Below, piece after piece: positions 1 to 10,527 of a stretch of DNA of 64,000 nucleotides. The notes beneath the pieces are model-generated. The model did no database searches. It was not told the DNA's origin and saw nothing but the letters and a program-made list of their open reading frames with translations. The DNA is from Biomphalaria glabrata (taxonomy: Eukaryota; Mollusca; Gastropoda; Planorbidae): contig NC_074716.1 of NCBI RefSeq assembly GCF_947242115.1, positions 21,869,590 through 21,933,589 on the forward strand. The letters run 5' to 3'. The position numbers and the translations under genes were made by a program. How positions within the stretch are numbered: position 1 is the stretch's first letter; every line of letters begins with the position of its first letter.

Positions 1-260
1 GCACCCCAAAATGTCAATTTCGTCTATTCTTCAGGAGATTTGAATAAATTCAAAAAAAGTTCAGGACTTTATCGTATATTTTGCCTTTTCATGAGATTTC
101 CTGGAGGCCCTGGAAAATCAAGAGGTCACGAAAACCCTGTTATTTTATATACGTTATAATGGTTTAATTTAATAATGTACACTTAGAATTAGCGCGTGTC
201 CTATGAAAGCGCGGGGCCCACTGCGACCGCATAGGCTGCAGTGGCCTAAGGCCGGCCCTG
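1..260. mobile_element. Right end of a non-autonomous hAT element, cut by the window edge
   Basis: The stretch ends in GGCCGGCCCTG. It matches, with divergence, the right part of the complete hAT at 8826-9366, including the shared block ending in 'gcagtggcctaag'. The left end lies outside the window, so its TSD cannot be tested. It abuts a gypsy-type fossil on its right and seems to have inserted into it. Confidence 0.7.
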
Positions 261-936
261 TCTACTAGGAACTTTAACAATTCGTCCACTTCTCGTTGTC
301 TTGACTGGCACAACAAGTTCTCTAGACGTTGGTCTATAACTGTCTGTTTCGTTTGTTCCAACAGTTTGCAGTTCATTGTCTCCATCGGTATCACAGTACC
401 CATTGATGTCTTCATCGAAACTCTTATTCAAAAAGCGTTGATTTCTTCTGTATGTTTTTCCGTTTGCCTTTATGATGTAAGATCTGGGTGCTGAATGTTT
501 TTTATGACAACTGCTTTCTGCCATGTTTGACCTAGACGAACTCTCCGACAGAATAATCTTTAGGTAGTCTTGCTTTTGCATCGTATTTCACTTTGCTTTT
601 CATCTGTCGTTCGTTGAGTAATGTCTCTGCATTTTCAGCTACCGATGGTTTCAATAGTTCGGGATCAGTTCGAATGATTCCCTGAGTCTTCTACTCGTCA
701 GCAGTTGTGATGGTGAATACGGCAGTCCACTTATCGGAGTATTTCTATACTCGAGCATAACGAGATAAGGCTCTTTCCCACTTTTGTATGCTCTGAATCC
801 TTTTGCTTGCGCACAAAACATAAACAACCAACAATGACGTAGTACCATATAATATTAGGACAGAATCTTCTTCATGCAGTGGAAAATTAAGAATTTTTTG
901 CCTATCTTCAATTCTGGTCAAAGCTCTTGCTCCCAA
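261..936 (-). mobile_element. Ty3/gypsy LTR retrotransposon fossil (C-terminal pol part)
   Basis: Minus-strand translation resembles the end of a gypsy-type integrase. Visible parts are an 'LEYRNTPISGL.YSPSQLL' stretch and a C-terminal 'RSYIIKANGKTYRRNQR' block. No LTRs, protease or reverse transcriptase are visible here. It is a broken, partial and probably old copy, bounded by a hAT end on the low-coordinate side. Confidence 0.65.
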
Positions 937-1107
937 TTAATATAGTTCGGAAGAAACTACAAAAGTCTGGACTGCATAGATGGAAAGCTGCTAAAGAAAT
1001 TAGTACCCTTTCATGCTTTCTGCAAAATGATGAGAAACTGACAAAAACCCAATCCATCAAAAAAGCAAAAGAAGGTAGTGAATACTATGGATTCCCTGTA
1101 ATCCCTG

Positions 1108-1321
1108 TGGGAAGCGTGGTCGAGAGGCTAAGTGCGCTTGAACTTGTCTTGTCTTGGCTACCTAGAAGGGGACTCGAGGTTCGACACCCGACTCGGGCAG
1201 AGTTGCGTTTACTGAGCGCCTAAAGGCAGAACGGAAAACCAACTCCTAGATTGGACCAAAGCGCTCTGAGCATGCTATAAGCATGAAAGTAACGATATAT
1301 AAAAGCTATAATAATAATAAT
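1108..1321 (+). mobile_element. tRNA-derived SINE with (ATA)n tail
   Basis: The head carries a pol III A-box-like 'GTGGTCGAGAGGCTAAGTG' and a B box 'GGTTCGACACC', spaced as in a tRNA. A non-tRNA body follows, ending in 'gctataataataataa'. It looks like a SINE rather than a tRNA gene because the head is followed by a long body and a simple-repeat tail and no clean cloverleaf is seen. It lies between stretches of hAT-like sequence. Confidence 0.65.
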
Positions 1322-2143
1322 CAAAACAACCAGAAGAAAGAAAAGACTTGATGGGAAGTTGAGTTCTAATGTAGGACTGTCAATTGAACTGCAATTCAAA
1401 CGTGTTGCGACAGAAGTGCTGGACAGATTTCATATGGAGATGAAGGGCAGATTTCAAAGGCTGGAAAGAAAATGGATACCTTTGGGTTTCTTCTTGAACC
1501 AAGACACCTGTTAGATGAAGACCCGCTTATGACAAACTGTGCTACTTTTCCTGTTTGTATGATGAAATAAATGGAAAATCGCTTTTTCAATGATGTCATT
1601 GATGCACGAGCACTTTTCATCAACAAACCAGTAATACAATCACCAATAGACATATTGAGGAAACAGGCTTCATATGGTAATTACGTGTGCTCAAACTTTG
1701 CAACCTCCTCCGAATACTGCTAACTCAGGCCACTTCCATTGCGTCATGTGAGAGATCATTCTCAAAGCTCAAGTTCATCAAAAGCTATCTCAGGAGCACA
1801 ATGACACAAGAAAGGCTTATCATGGCTTTAATGTCAGTGAAGTCACAAATACTAGAAAGTATCGATGTAGTTGATGTTATAGATGTCTTTGCTGCACAGA
1901 ATGCACGGCGATATCAATTGAGATTTGTCACTTGTGCATTATTTAAGTAATAAACAAAGCTTTTATTCATTAAAAGAGTCTTGATTACTTTTTGTTAAGT
2001 TTACTGATATACTGAACCAATTTGATTTGGGGCTTATATATTTTTGCGTACATTATTCCATGCCATATGTCGAATGTCAAAATGCAAGGGGCCCCAAAAG
2101 AGGTCAATCCCCCCGGGCCCCCAAATCCCTAGTTACGCCCCTG
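1322..2143 (+). mobile_element. hAT transposase remnant and right terminus
   Basis: At 1340-1470 the plus strand reads like the middle of a hAT transposase (RKKRLDGKL, then VLDRFHMEMKGRFQRLE). At 1700-1950 comes the C-terminal hATC dimerisation block with 'IASCERSFSKLKFIKSYLRS' and 'ERLIMALMSVKSQILE'. The parts lie in different frames with a stop between them, so the gene is dead. The right end at 2143 is 'CTAGTTACGCCCCTG', a common hAT terminus. I did not find the matching left end; the element may extend left to about 937. Confidence 0.7.
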
Positions 2144-2241
2144 CACAGTGGCTATCATGTGACAGTTTTTTTCCGTTGTTTTATCAATATTATCATGTGA
2201 CTAAATGTTTGTTTACGATTGGTGAATGAGGTCCATTGAAG
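2144..2241. mobile_element. Half copy of a palindromic MITE
   Basis: This matches one arm and half the body of the complete MITE at 25741-25926, ending in GATTGGTGAATGAGGTCCAT. The other arm is missing. It sits exactly between the hAT right end at 2143 and the next repeat. Confidence 0.6.
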
Positions 2242-3189
2242 AGGCATCAGGTTTTCGCTTTAGTCGGCAATGGGTTTGATTTAGGGCGGGACTCAGCGCT
2301 AAGGGGAATCTGGCGTTTTCAACTTCAGAAATTCTTTTTCCTGGCATCAACGGTGCCTTTTTCTCTTAAAAAAGATTTTTTTAAAAAGGCTAATATTGGT
2401 GTGTTTTCTTTCAGAACGCACTATTCATCATAATAAAAAAAAAGTCGAGGGCCATATTAGGTCTAATAATAAAGTGGCAGCCCAGGCCAGTAGTATTATG
2501 TGAGACGCAATTTAGGTAGGCCTACATATTGCCCACGTCTTGAATGGGCGTGATCGTTTTAAAAATATTCTTCGTGTTAAGTAAGACGTCTCTGTCGCGG
2601 ACGTTTTTAGCGGCCCCCGTAAGGGGAAAAAGCCGCTATTAGGTTTGTGCAAAATGTCCGTCTGTCTGTCTGTCCGTCTGTCACACTCAGATCTCGAAAA
2701 CTAGAAGAGATATGAAAAATATTATTTCATCATTAAATGCGGCTTGAAAAGTTTAGGTGCAACGCCTATTTTTGGTTTTCTAAAAGCAAACCGTTTAATT
2801 TATAACATTAATTATGCAAGCGATTTTTTCATAAAAATACACCAATTCTAAAACAATTACGTAAATGTAAGGGAGGCAATGTTACAATATGCTAACAAAG
2901 ATGGACAATATTGTTGTGTATTTTCAGTATCACTAAGTCAAATATATTTTTAAAATGTACAGGAAATGTTTACAACAAATATAAATAATAGTTAAAGATG
3001 TTTTTTCTGGTCAACTAGCTGCTAAAATTAAAAGAAAACATTTCTGTTTGTTTATAAAGGCTAATAATGCATTTTGTATGTATATATCACGCGATTTTCG
3101 TGCAGTAGCGTAACGTCGCTACATGATCGGGTGCTAAACCAATTCCTAAAACTTTTTTAAAAAATCAGATTTTATTTATTTTTTGTTTA

Positions 3190-4440
3190 GTGCCCCCATC
3201 CGAATAAAAGAAGATTATTTTTGTGCGTTTTGTCTGTTGGTCGGTATGTCCGTCACGATTAAAATAAAAAACTAGAACTCTAAAAGCTATTGAAAATCTG
3301 ATTTATACTTTAATGTTCCTTCCGTAACATCTCAATAGTTTTAAGTATCTAAAAATTTATTGTTCCGGATTTTTTTGTGCAAAACTAATCAACCCCAACA
3401 AATGTTTGTTTGCTCTTCTAATTTATAGTACATTCAATTTCCATGCTTTAAAGTTGCAAAAACACATTATCAATAATATGTTGTTCCGTTTTTTATGTAA
3501 ATAGCATATTAATGCTAAATCAAAATCTCTATACTGAATTATATTTCATTAAGTGTAAAAATGTTTCGGATATTGTTTTATAAAACATGAATTATGCCTA
3601 ATGATTGAAATCGCATAATTTACTAATATTACACTTATATTATTTGACAATGCGTCCCTATAATTTGGTTATCAATATCAAATTGTTCCGTATTTTCATC
3701 TTTAAACAAATTTTTAAAAAATATCGACAATAGGTTGTTTAGGGCTTTAAAAAAAGTAATTTACTAGAATTGATTACTAAAAATTACTTTTTAGACATTC
3801 AATTTTCTTGCTAAAACATAACATAGAAGTTTTGTAATCGATAAAGAAAGTTCCGGATTTTGTTTCTTACAAATCGTCGCCAGAAATTTCCGAATTTATT
3901 TAAAAATCTACTAACGCCAAATAATTGTTTGAACTCCCTCTTCTAATTAATAAACAAATAATCTTCTCATTTACGAAATAATGTTTTTGCGGATTTTTAT
4001 GAAAAATATTTTAACTCACTACTCTCTAACAGTACATTTAACTTTCTACCTAAAACATTAAAAAATCTAATTATCGTTAATATTATGTTCCGATTTTTAA
4101 GGAAAACAGAATCCAAACACCAAAGTAAGGTATGAAAATCTCTCCACATGGCTGTATTACATCTAATTTTTATACGAGACCATCCAAAAAATTTAATTAA
4201 CGGTATTACATTTATCTGAAATTCTCTTTTTCTTTTACTATTTATACAAACATCCGGAACAATCTATTATATAAACTTTTCAATTGTGTTCATACCTAAA
4301 AATTATTGCGATGTTTTAAAACGTAAAATAAAGGTTAATCAATTTTTAATAACTTTTAGTTGTTGTTTTTTTTTTGTATCATGATGACGGACAGACCGAC
4401 TGACAGACAAAACGCAAAAACAATGCGGCTTTGATCCTTT
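3190..4440. repeat. Inner inverted-repeat unit with periodic TTCCG motifs
   Basis: Near-identical inverted blocks lie at about 3215-3252 and 4388-4422 (GCGTTTTGTCTG ... GTCCGTCA and its complement). Between them the motif GTTCCG followed by a T-rich run recurs at irregular spacing of about 100-170 bp (near 3362, 3482, 3686, 3850, 4088, and inverted near 4256). This suggests a worn tandem array inside the larger element. No coding potential. Confidence 0.5.
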
Positions 4441-4459
4441 TTAAATAAATTCTATTAGA

Positions 4460-5400
4460 ACTCAGTGCACCAATGTCTATGAACCCTCGTTAAATATCTC
4501 GTGTAAATAAAGACATTTTTTATGGTACCGTACTTGCCTATTGTGAGGTAATGGAATTTTTTTTCTTTGACGTCATATGAATGGACTCTTTAAATGTAAT
4601 GTTAAAAGAACGCACTCGGTGCACCTATGTCTATTAACCCTGGAAAAATTGCTCGTATTAATGAAAACATATTTTAGTCTAACTAAGCCGTGTGACGTAG
4701 TGTTTTTTTTTCTTTGACGTCATATGGAATGAATTCTTTAAAAGAAATGCTAAAAGAACGCACTCGGTGCACCAATGTCTATGAACACTCGATAAATGGC
4801 TCGTAATGATGATGGCAATTTTTATTCTAGCTAGGCCGTGTGACGTAGTGTTTTTTTTTTCCTTTGACGTCATATGGAATGAATTCTTTAAATGAAATGC
4901 TAAAAGAACGCTCTCGGTGCACCAATGTCTATGAACACTCGATAAATGGCTCGTAATGATGATGGCGATTTTTATTCTAGCTAGGCCGTGTGACGTAGTG
5001 TTTTTTTTTCCTTTGACGTCATATGGAATGAATTCTTTAAATGAAATGCTAAAAGAACGCACTCGGTGCACCAATGTCTATGAACACTCGATAAATGGCT
5101 CGTAATGATGATGGCGATTTTTATTCTAGCTAGGCCGTGTGACGTAGTGTTTTTTTTTCCTTTGACGTCATATGGAATGAATTCTTTAAATGAAATGCTT
5201 AAAGAACGCACTCGGTGCACCAAAGTCTATAAACACTCGATAAATGGCTCTTATTGATGAAGGCGATTTTTAGTCTAGCTAGGCCGTGTGACGTAGTGTT
5301 TTTTTTCCCTCTGACGTTATATGGAATTAATTCTCCAAATGAAATGAAAAAAAGAGCTCGGTATAGTAATGTTTATTAAGCCTCGTTATGTGACTCGCGT
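4460..5400. repeat. 149-bp tandem repeat array, about six copies
   Basis: The anchor 'taggccgtgtgacgtag' recurs near 4682, 4831, 4981, 5130 and 5279, a spacing of 149-150 bp. The central units are very similar and the outer ones more diverged. Most units carry the 8-mer TGACGTCA (4568, 4715, 4865, 5014, 5163). Long ORFs on the minus strand across it simply repeat the same peptide and are not taken as genes. Confidence 0.9.
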
Positions 5401-6445
5401 TTTAAAAAGGAATGATATCTTGATTTAGATCTAATCTAGATTTTTTTAACTAGATCTAGATTTTTATTACAGTAGGCCTATATCTAGATCTGGATTTATA
5501 TTCTAATTAAAATTATTTTAGAGTGTAGATCAAGAATTTCTAGATCTAATTTAGACTAAAATAGACTAGATTAAGATGTAGAATTTCAATTTCAAAACTT
5601 AAAGTGTAAGAAAAAAGTGTAGATTTTCATTTCCAAACGTTTTGATCAATATTGTAATGTTTTAATATACTAAAACTAATCTACTATTTTTTCTTTAACT
5701 TAAATTTTAAATTTACGGCAAATGAATCTTTGAAACATTATTACTTTTGACCATCAAAATTAAATCACCTCTTGAATATTATTTGCGAATATGCAGATCC
5801 GACAGGGATCCGACTTCGACGGGGGCCGCCTCTGAGTTTGTGTAACACAAACTCTCTTTGAAATCTTGTTTTTTCACACGATTGTCGTCACTATAATGAT
5901 GTGCGATAAACTAAAGAAATTCGACCATTCTGAGACAAAAATCCAGAAGAATCACACTAGCGGGACGTTTTGAAATGTTTTCTTCAATACATTTTGACCC
6001 ATTTTGTTGCATACGCCCCTCGCAAAAAAAGGTCTACATTTGACAAGGTCTTCTTAGAAGATAAAACAACGTCAAACAGCTAGTAGGCCTACAACTGAAT
6101 CAATGTAGGCGTTTTATATTTTAAATAAATAAACTTTAAATAACTTGAACAAACTCTTTTATATAAACATAAACTTAATATAACTGTTATTTCAATATTC
6201 AATATTAACATATTTTACTTGAGATGAGTTGAAGATTAATGAAATAAACTGATATTTAAACGAAATCTAGCTCACCACAAAACAACGTCTTTACACTTTC
6301 ATGTCTCAAGATCGTTTGCCGTTTAACATTGCATTTCGCTAATTTCATCATCCTCAATGCATAACCACCAATCAATCGTCTTACCGTCGTTTAGGAAACA
6401 CACACACTCTATAACAGCCCTTTTGTCAGGACGTTGAGCCCCTCC

Positions 6446-7049
6446 CCCATTAGGGGTACTAATGGGAGTCGGGGGCGATTGCATCTACAGCCCTCCCCAC
6501 TCTAGACTTTTGAGTGTGGTAGGGCGGTCCAATTTTTTAAGCAGAAGTCATAGTGTGTGATCAATGAAGAATCTTTATAATATAAGCTACTTATTGATAT
6601 TTGAGCCCATTTGTATATTATGTCACATCACACTCTAATCTCGAATTAAATCATTAGTAAATATTAAATGAAAGAGGATGTACCAGGTGGTAGGGGCGAT
6701 AGATGTAATCACCTCCTCTCCACCTGGCAGGCCAGTACTTTTTCTTTTGTATTATAGTTAAGAAATTAATTTTTTTTCAAAAACAAAAAATCTGTCACTT
6801 AGATAAGTTATATATGCTAAAAATTGTCTTCTTATATCAAGTCACCCCAACCCACACTCTTTAATGCTAAACTGCAATAATTATAAAAAGGAGAAGGGAC
6901 TCCTTGCTGTCTCTTACAGACCCAGATGCTCCTTATACTGTAAGGGAGGCCACCAACGTGACTTTTTGCTTATGACGAAGTTTGAGAAACTGTGCTTTAG
7001 TTGTAATATGACCAGTTTTTGTTATTCTCGTATATTTGTATCAGTAAAC
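6446..7049. other. No gene seen; repeat-like spacer
   Basis: Contains short inverted pieces such as 'ccaggtgg ... ccacctgg' (6689-6726) and C/G-rich stretches near 6440-6530. No coding homology was recognised. Confidence 0.5.
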
Positions 7050-7700
7050 GCCTACCTAGATGATGAGGTTGACTTCCGTGTTGCTCGTGCCAGTGCTGCT
7101 TTGGGCAGACAACAAGGACAAGTGTGGCAACGGAGAGGACTCAGCATATCCACAAAGCTGAAAGTCTACATTGCTGTAGTTCTCCCGTCGCTCATTTATG
7201 CATCAGAGTCCTGGACCCTATATTCCCGCCACACCAAAAATTTAAACTCCTCCCACCTACGCTGTCTAAGGAGTATCCATAAGGTACGTTGGTCCGACCA
7301 CATACCAGACACAGAAATCTTAAAGCTGCCCAACATGAATAGTATCAGTGCGACAGTAAAAAGGTCCCAACTTCGATGGGCGGGACATATAGTCCGCATG
7401 CCAGACAAAAGCCTTCCCAAACGACTTCTGTACGGGCATTTGTGTGCAGGAAAGCGCTCCCAAGGAGGTCAATACAAGCGTTATAAAGACACTATCAAGA
7501 GCTCCTTCAAGGAGTGCGATATCGACATTCACGGCTGGGAAGCACTAGATCTCGATCGCTCCTCATGGCGTGAAGCTGTGAGTCTCGGAGTCTCAAGATT
7601 TGAAGCAGGAAGATTTGCCAGGGTAAAAGAGCGCGGAACCAACAAAAAGCTGAGAGAAGAAGCAGGCCTATCTGCAACTGACCAAACCCACCCATGCCAC
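7050..7700 (+). mobile_element. LINE fragment, C-terminal end of ORF2 (RTE-like)
   Basis: The open frame reads 'FRVARASAALGR', 'GLSISTKLKVYIAVVLPSL', 'RSQLRWAGHIVRMPDKSLPK' and 'KRYKDTIKSSFKECDID', the well-known tail downstream of the reverse transcriptase in RTE-like LINEs. The upstream RT and endonuclease are missing, so it is a 5'-truncated copy. The frame is intact over roughly 210 codons, suggesting moderate age. Fragments at 9770-10075, 19595-20050, 22821-23935 and 56994-57980 look like relatives. The clade is not resolved. Confidence 0.8.
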
Positions 7701-8470
7701 GTAAGCGGCCGGCTTTTTAAAGCTAGGATATTGGACTTTACAGTTATCTTCGAGTCCATAGGAAATGAGAAATGTGCTCATTTTCGATCACGAAGGAGGA
7801 GCTATATTTATAGGCATAGACATAGAGCTAGGGTTTTGAAAACAAAAATCGCCCCCCCCCCCCCACTCAGATCGGATAGTGAGATACGTTCCGAAAAATA
7901 AAAAAATTTCGCGGCATTTAATTTTATATACGTTTACTATTTTTGGATACGAACAGTAGCACATCCCGTAACACTTCAACAACTCTTTCCCATTCTCTTA
8001 ATAACCTTTACAAGCCAACTGTTTCTGACGTCACCGCCTATGAAGGGGTAACGAGCTATTGGTCTACACAGGTTGCTACGTCTTAGGTCAGTGTTGAGAC
8101 TAACTATAACGATTGGTCTCAATGTTTAACCAGTTCATGTGCTGTACGGTTATTTCGGCATATCAGCATCCAAAAGTTTGAGGTATTCATTTTCCTCCCC
8201 AATTGGCTATTGTGCATATACATCGGGTGGCCGTGGAAAAACCTGTGTTAAAAAAAAAGGAGGGAGTATTTTTTCATTATTTATTTTGAAAACCAGTGGT
8301 ATAGCCCTTCCGCGAAGGTCGGGGACAACTATAGCTCCTATCGCACACCTTTTTCTTAAAGAACCGCAATTTGGATTCGGCATTCGGACTCCGCATCGGG
8401 AGAGAAGATACATTAGTTCCGTGACTGAATCCATCTGTGACCGTCTAAGCAACTATTTGGATATTGCAAG
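7701..8470. other. No gene seen
   Basis: AT-rich sequence with a C-run near 7850-7864. A 119-codon open frame at 8139-8498 has no recognisable motif and runs into a poly-T tract that belongs to the next hAT. Confidence 0.45.
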
Positions 8471-9406
8471 CAGTGCTTTTTTTTTTTTTTTTTGTTAAAA
8501 AAAATAATAAAAAAATAGGTGCCGGTATTCAGTGATGGATTGCCTAACTTTTAACTACCAGTTCACTGCGTTTGCACCTCGATGCAAGCTAAATCACAAC
8601 TACAAAGATACTAAATGTCTAAAACAATTTTATTTTATAATTAACCATCTTAAATTGTTTTATTATTAGTTTATTAAGCAGTTTTGTATTTTATATTTCA
8701 ATACTTATTGCGCGCAATTAAAAAAATCAAATTTAACAAATTAATAATATAAGAAATTAATAATAAACGTATTTTTTTTCTCCACAATGAAAAAGGTGCC
8801 AGTACGCCGTACCGGTGCGTACCGTCAGGGCCGGTCCTAACAATTGCGGGGCCCTATGCGAAACGGATTGCACGGGGCCCAATTTGGGTGAGGATATATA
8901 TAAGGATAATAAGTGAAAATTAAGATTTTGTATTAGAAAATAAATTCAGATTTGCATTTTATTCATTTTTACTAAGTACAATATCACGATCAAATTATAA
9001 CTTTTCGAGCCTTGCGTGTAGGGAAGTAACACAGTAGCCTACATGTATAGGCCTATAATCAAAATTCTGTTTCCTACATAGATCACGCTCAAAAGCAATA
9101 GAAAGTATTGCCAAATCGTTCAATCTATCTTCTTCAATTGTTGACCTCCAGTAATTGAATTACACCCCAATATGTCAATTTCGTCTATTTTTCAGGAGAT
9201 TTCCATGTGCCGTGGAAAATCAGGAGGCCGCGGGAAACTTGCAATATAAGTTAAAATGGTTTAATTTAATACTATACACCTAGAATGAGCGCGGGGCCTA
9301 TGAAAGTGCGGGGCCCACTGCGGCCGCATAGGTTGCAGTGGCCTAAGACCACTAAGACCGGCCCTGCGTACCGTCACAAAAAAAAAAAAAAGAAAAAAAA
9401 GCACTG
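8471..9406. mobile_element. hAT element with CAGTGCTTTTTT ends, host of a second hAT
   Basis: The left end is CAGTGCTTTTTTTT and the right end AAAAAAAAGCACTG. Flanking 8-bp repeats are ATTGCAAG (8463-8470) and GTTGCAAG (9407-9414), 7 of 8 matching, as expected for hAT. The body is short and non-coding and is interrupted by the element at 8826-9366; without that insert it is about 390 bp. Confidence 0.8.
8826..9366. mobile_element. Complete 541-bp non-autonomous hAT
   Basis: The ends CAGGGCCGGTCCTAA and CTAAGACCGGCCCTG form imperfect inverted repeats. A perfect 8-bp TSD, CGTACCGT, lies at 8818-8825 and 9367-9374. No transposase. A diverged relative forms 1-260. Confidence 0.88.
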
Positions 9407-9769
9407 GTTGCAAGAGTTCTAGTTCTCCGTAATTAATAGTTACTTTCCGACTCCAGCAGAAATTATTATCATCTTATTTGTTAATTCGTGTAAAATGTTT
9501 CTGAATCATTACTTACGTTTAGTAACCTTAAAGGGCGAAATCTTTCATGAAGAACATTTACAATACAGTATGTAATTAGTGAAAGGCCAATAGTACAGTA
9601 CCTACGTTATGTACTATGTTTAGTAGCAAAAAATATGACTTACAGTGTTAGAGGCGGACGAACCCGTTAACATAATGTGGTACGGTAGGCCTATATATAT
9701 ATTGGCTCAGTGCCCCACATATGACACTCGCCCAGGGCCCCGCTTTCTGCTAAGGCCGCATCCGATAGG

Positions 9770-10075
9770 CGCAAGCTTGCTTTAACTGACATAGAAGAAA
9801 GCAAATGGCAGCAGACGGCTTCCGAACAAGACAGATGGAGATTTCGTTATATGGTCGCGGGAGACCAAAAGGAAGTCAACTGCGAGGCACAGACGTAGGC
9901 CTAGATGGCGTAAGCCTAAAGAGAACCTAAAACGACCACCGGAAGACAACGGTAATGTCTTCGCTCGAGCCTGGATGTTGCAAAATATATAGATCACAGC
10001 TGCGATTGCGTAGCCATGCACATGGAATGATGTAGGCCCACTCCTCCTTGATCCTTGAACTCGAAGACAAGCTTA
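9770..10075 (+). mobile_element. LINE 3' terminal fragment
   Basis: Parallels 19740-20045 with phrases such as 'ctgacatagaagaaagc', 'ggatgttgcaaaatatatag' and 'gaagacaagcttataa'. The reading frame is heavily broken compared with the other copy. It lies just before the SEC63 first exon. Confidence 0.65.
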
Positions 10076-10527
10076 TAAATGCATGTTATTATTATATTAT
10101 GATTGCGTATGAATCAGCGAGGAAAAAAAATAACATCCTGTTGTAATTCTAATAGAAAAGATCTAACCAAACAAATTTAAATTTAAAATATTGAATAATA
10201 ATTATAATAATAATAAAAGCTAGGAAAAAAAAAAAACAAAGAAAAAATAACACTTAAAATCTAGATGAACGTTAATGCAACTTTGATTAAATTTTATGTT
10301 TAAAAAGGTGCTAGATTTAGATTCCCTAAATCTAGATCTAGTAAGGGAAACGATATTATGTTTGTTCAGTAATCACTGACATTTGGTATTAGAATCTAGA
10401 CTAGATCTAGATTTAGATAATTTAGATTAAAATGTTTTATTTTAATTTTATTATTATTTTTTTTTAGTTGTAGGCACAGTCACATTTTTGAGTTGGCAAC
10501 CGTAGAACTGTAGATGTGGCCTTCGCT

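Larger units (their letters stand above)
2608..5870. mobile_element. Unclassified 3.3 kb element with hairpin ends
   Basis: The boundaries come from comparison with the related uninterrupted sequence near 19218. The left end has GCGGCCCCCGT (2610-2620) inside a stem-loop (AGCGGC ... GCCGCT). The right end has the exact inverse ACGGGGGCCGC (5819-5829), followed by a second hairpin (GAGTTTGTG ... CACAAACTC). A 5'-shortened copy of the right end lies at 57981-58478 and stops at the same 'ATCTTGTT'. No protein-coding frame is seen. It resembles a non-autonomous DNA element; Helitron is possible but not shown. Confidence 0.6.
2242..6445. mobile_element. Second copy of the 18586-21247 hAT-type element, split by an insertion
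   Basis: 2242-2606 matches about 18921-19215, and 5871-6440 matches about 19218-20380. Shared phrases include 'aggttttcgct', 'agaacgcactattcatcat' and 'ccaccaatcaatcg'. The two halves are separated by the foreign element at 2608-5870. This copy lacks the LINE fragment found at 19595-20050 in the other copy. I saw no transposase reading frame. The terminal repeats of this copy were not located. Confidence 0.6.

Noticed and set aside
1108-1200. tRNA gene
   Set aside because: A and B boxes are present, but the sequence runs on into a SINE body and simple tail and no clean cloverleaf is seen.
4679-5223. Minus-strand repeat protein of up to 131 codons
   Set aside because: It is the translation of the 149-bp tandem repeat and has no other support.
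2608-5870. Firm Helitron call for the hairpin-end element
   Set aside because: No CTRR terminus after the 3' hairpin, no Rep/Helicase, and the flank shows only a T run.
8139-8498. 119-codon open frame on the plus strand
   Set aside because: No motif, low-complexity end, and it crosses the boundary of a hAT element.
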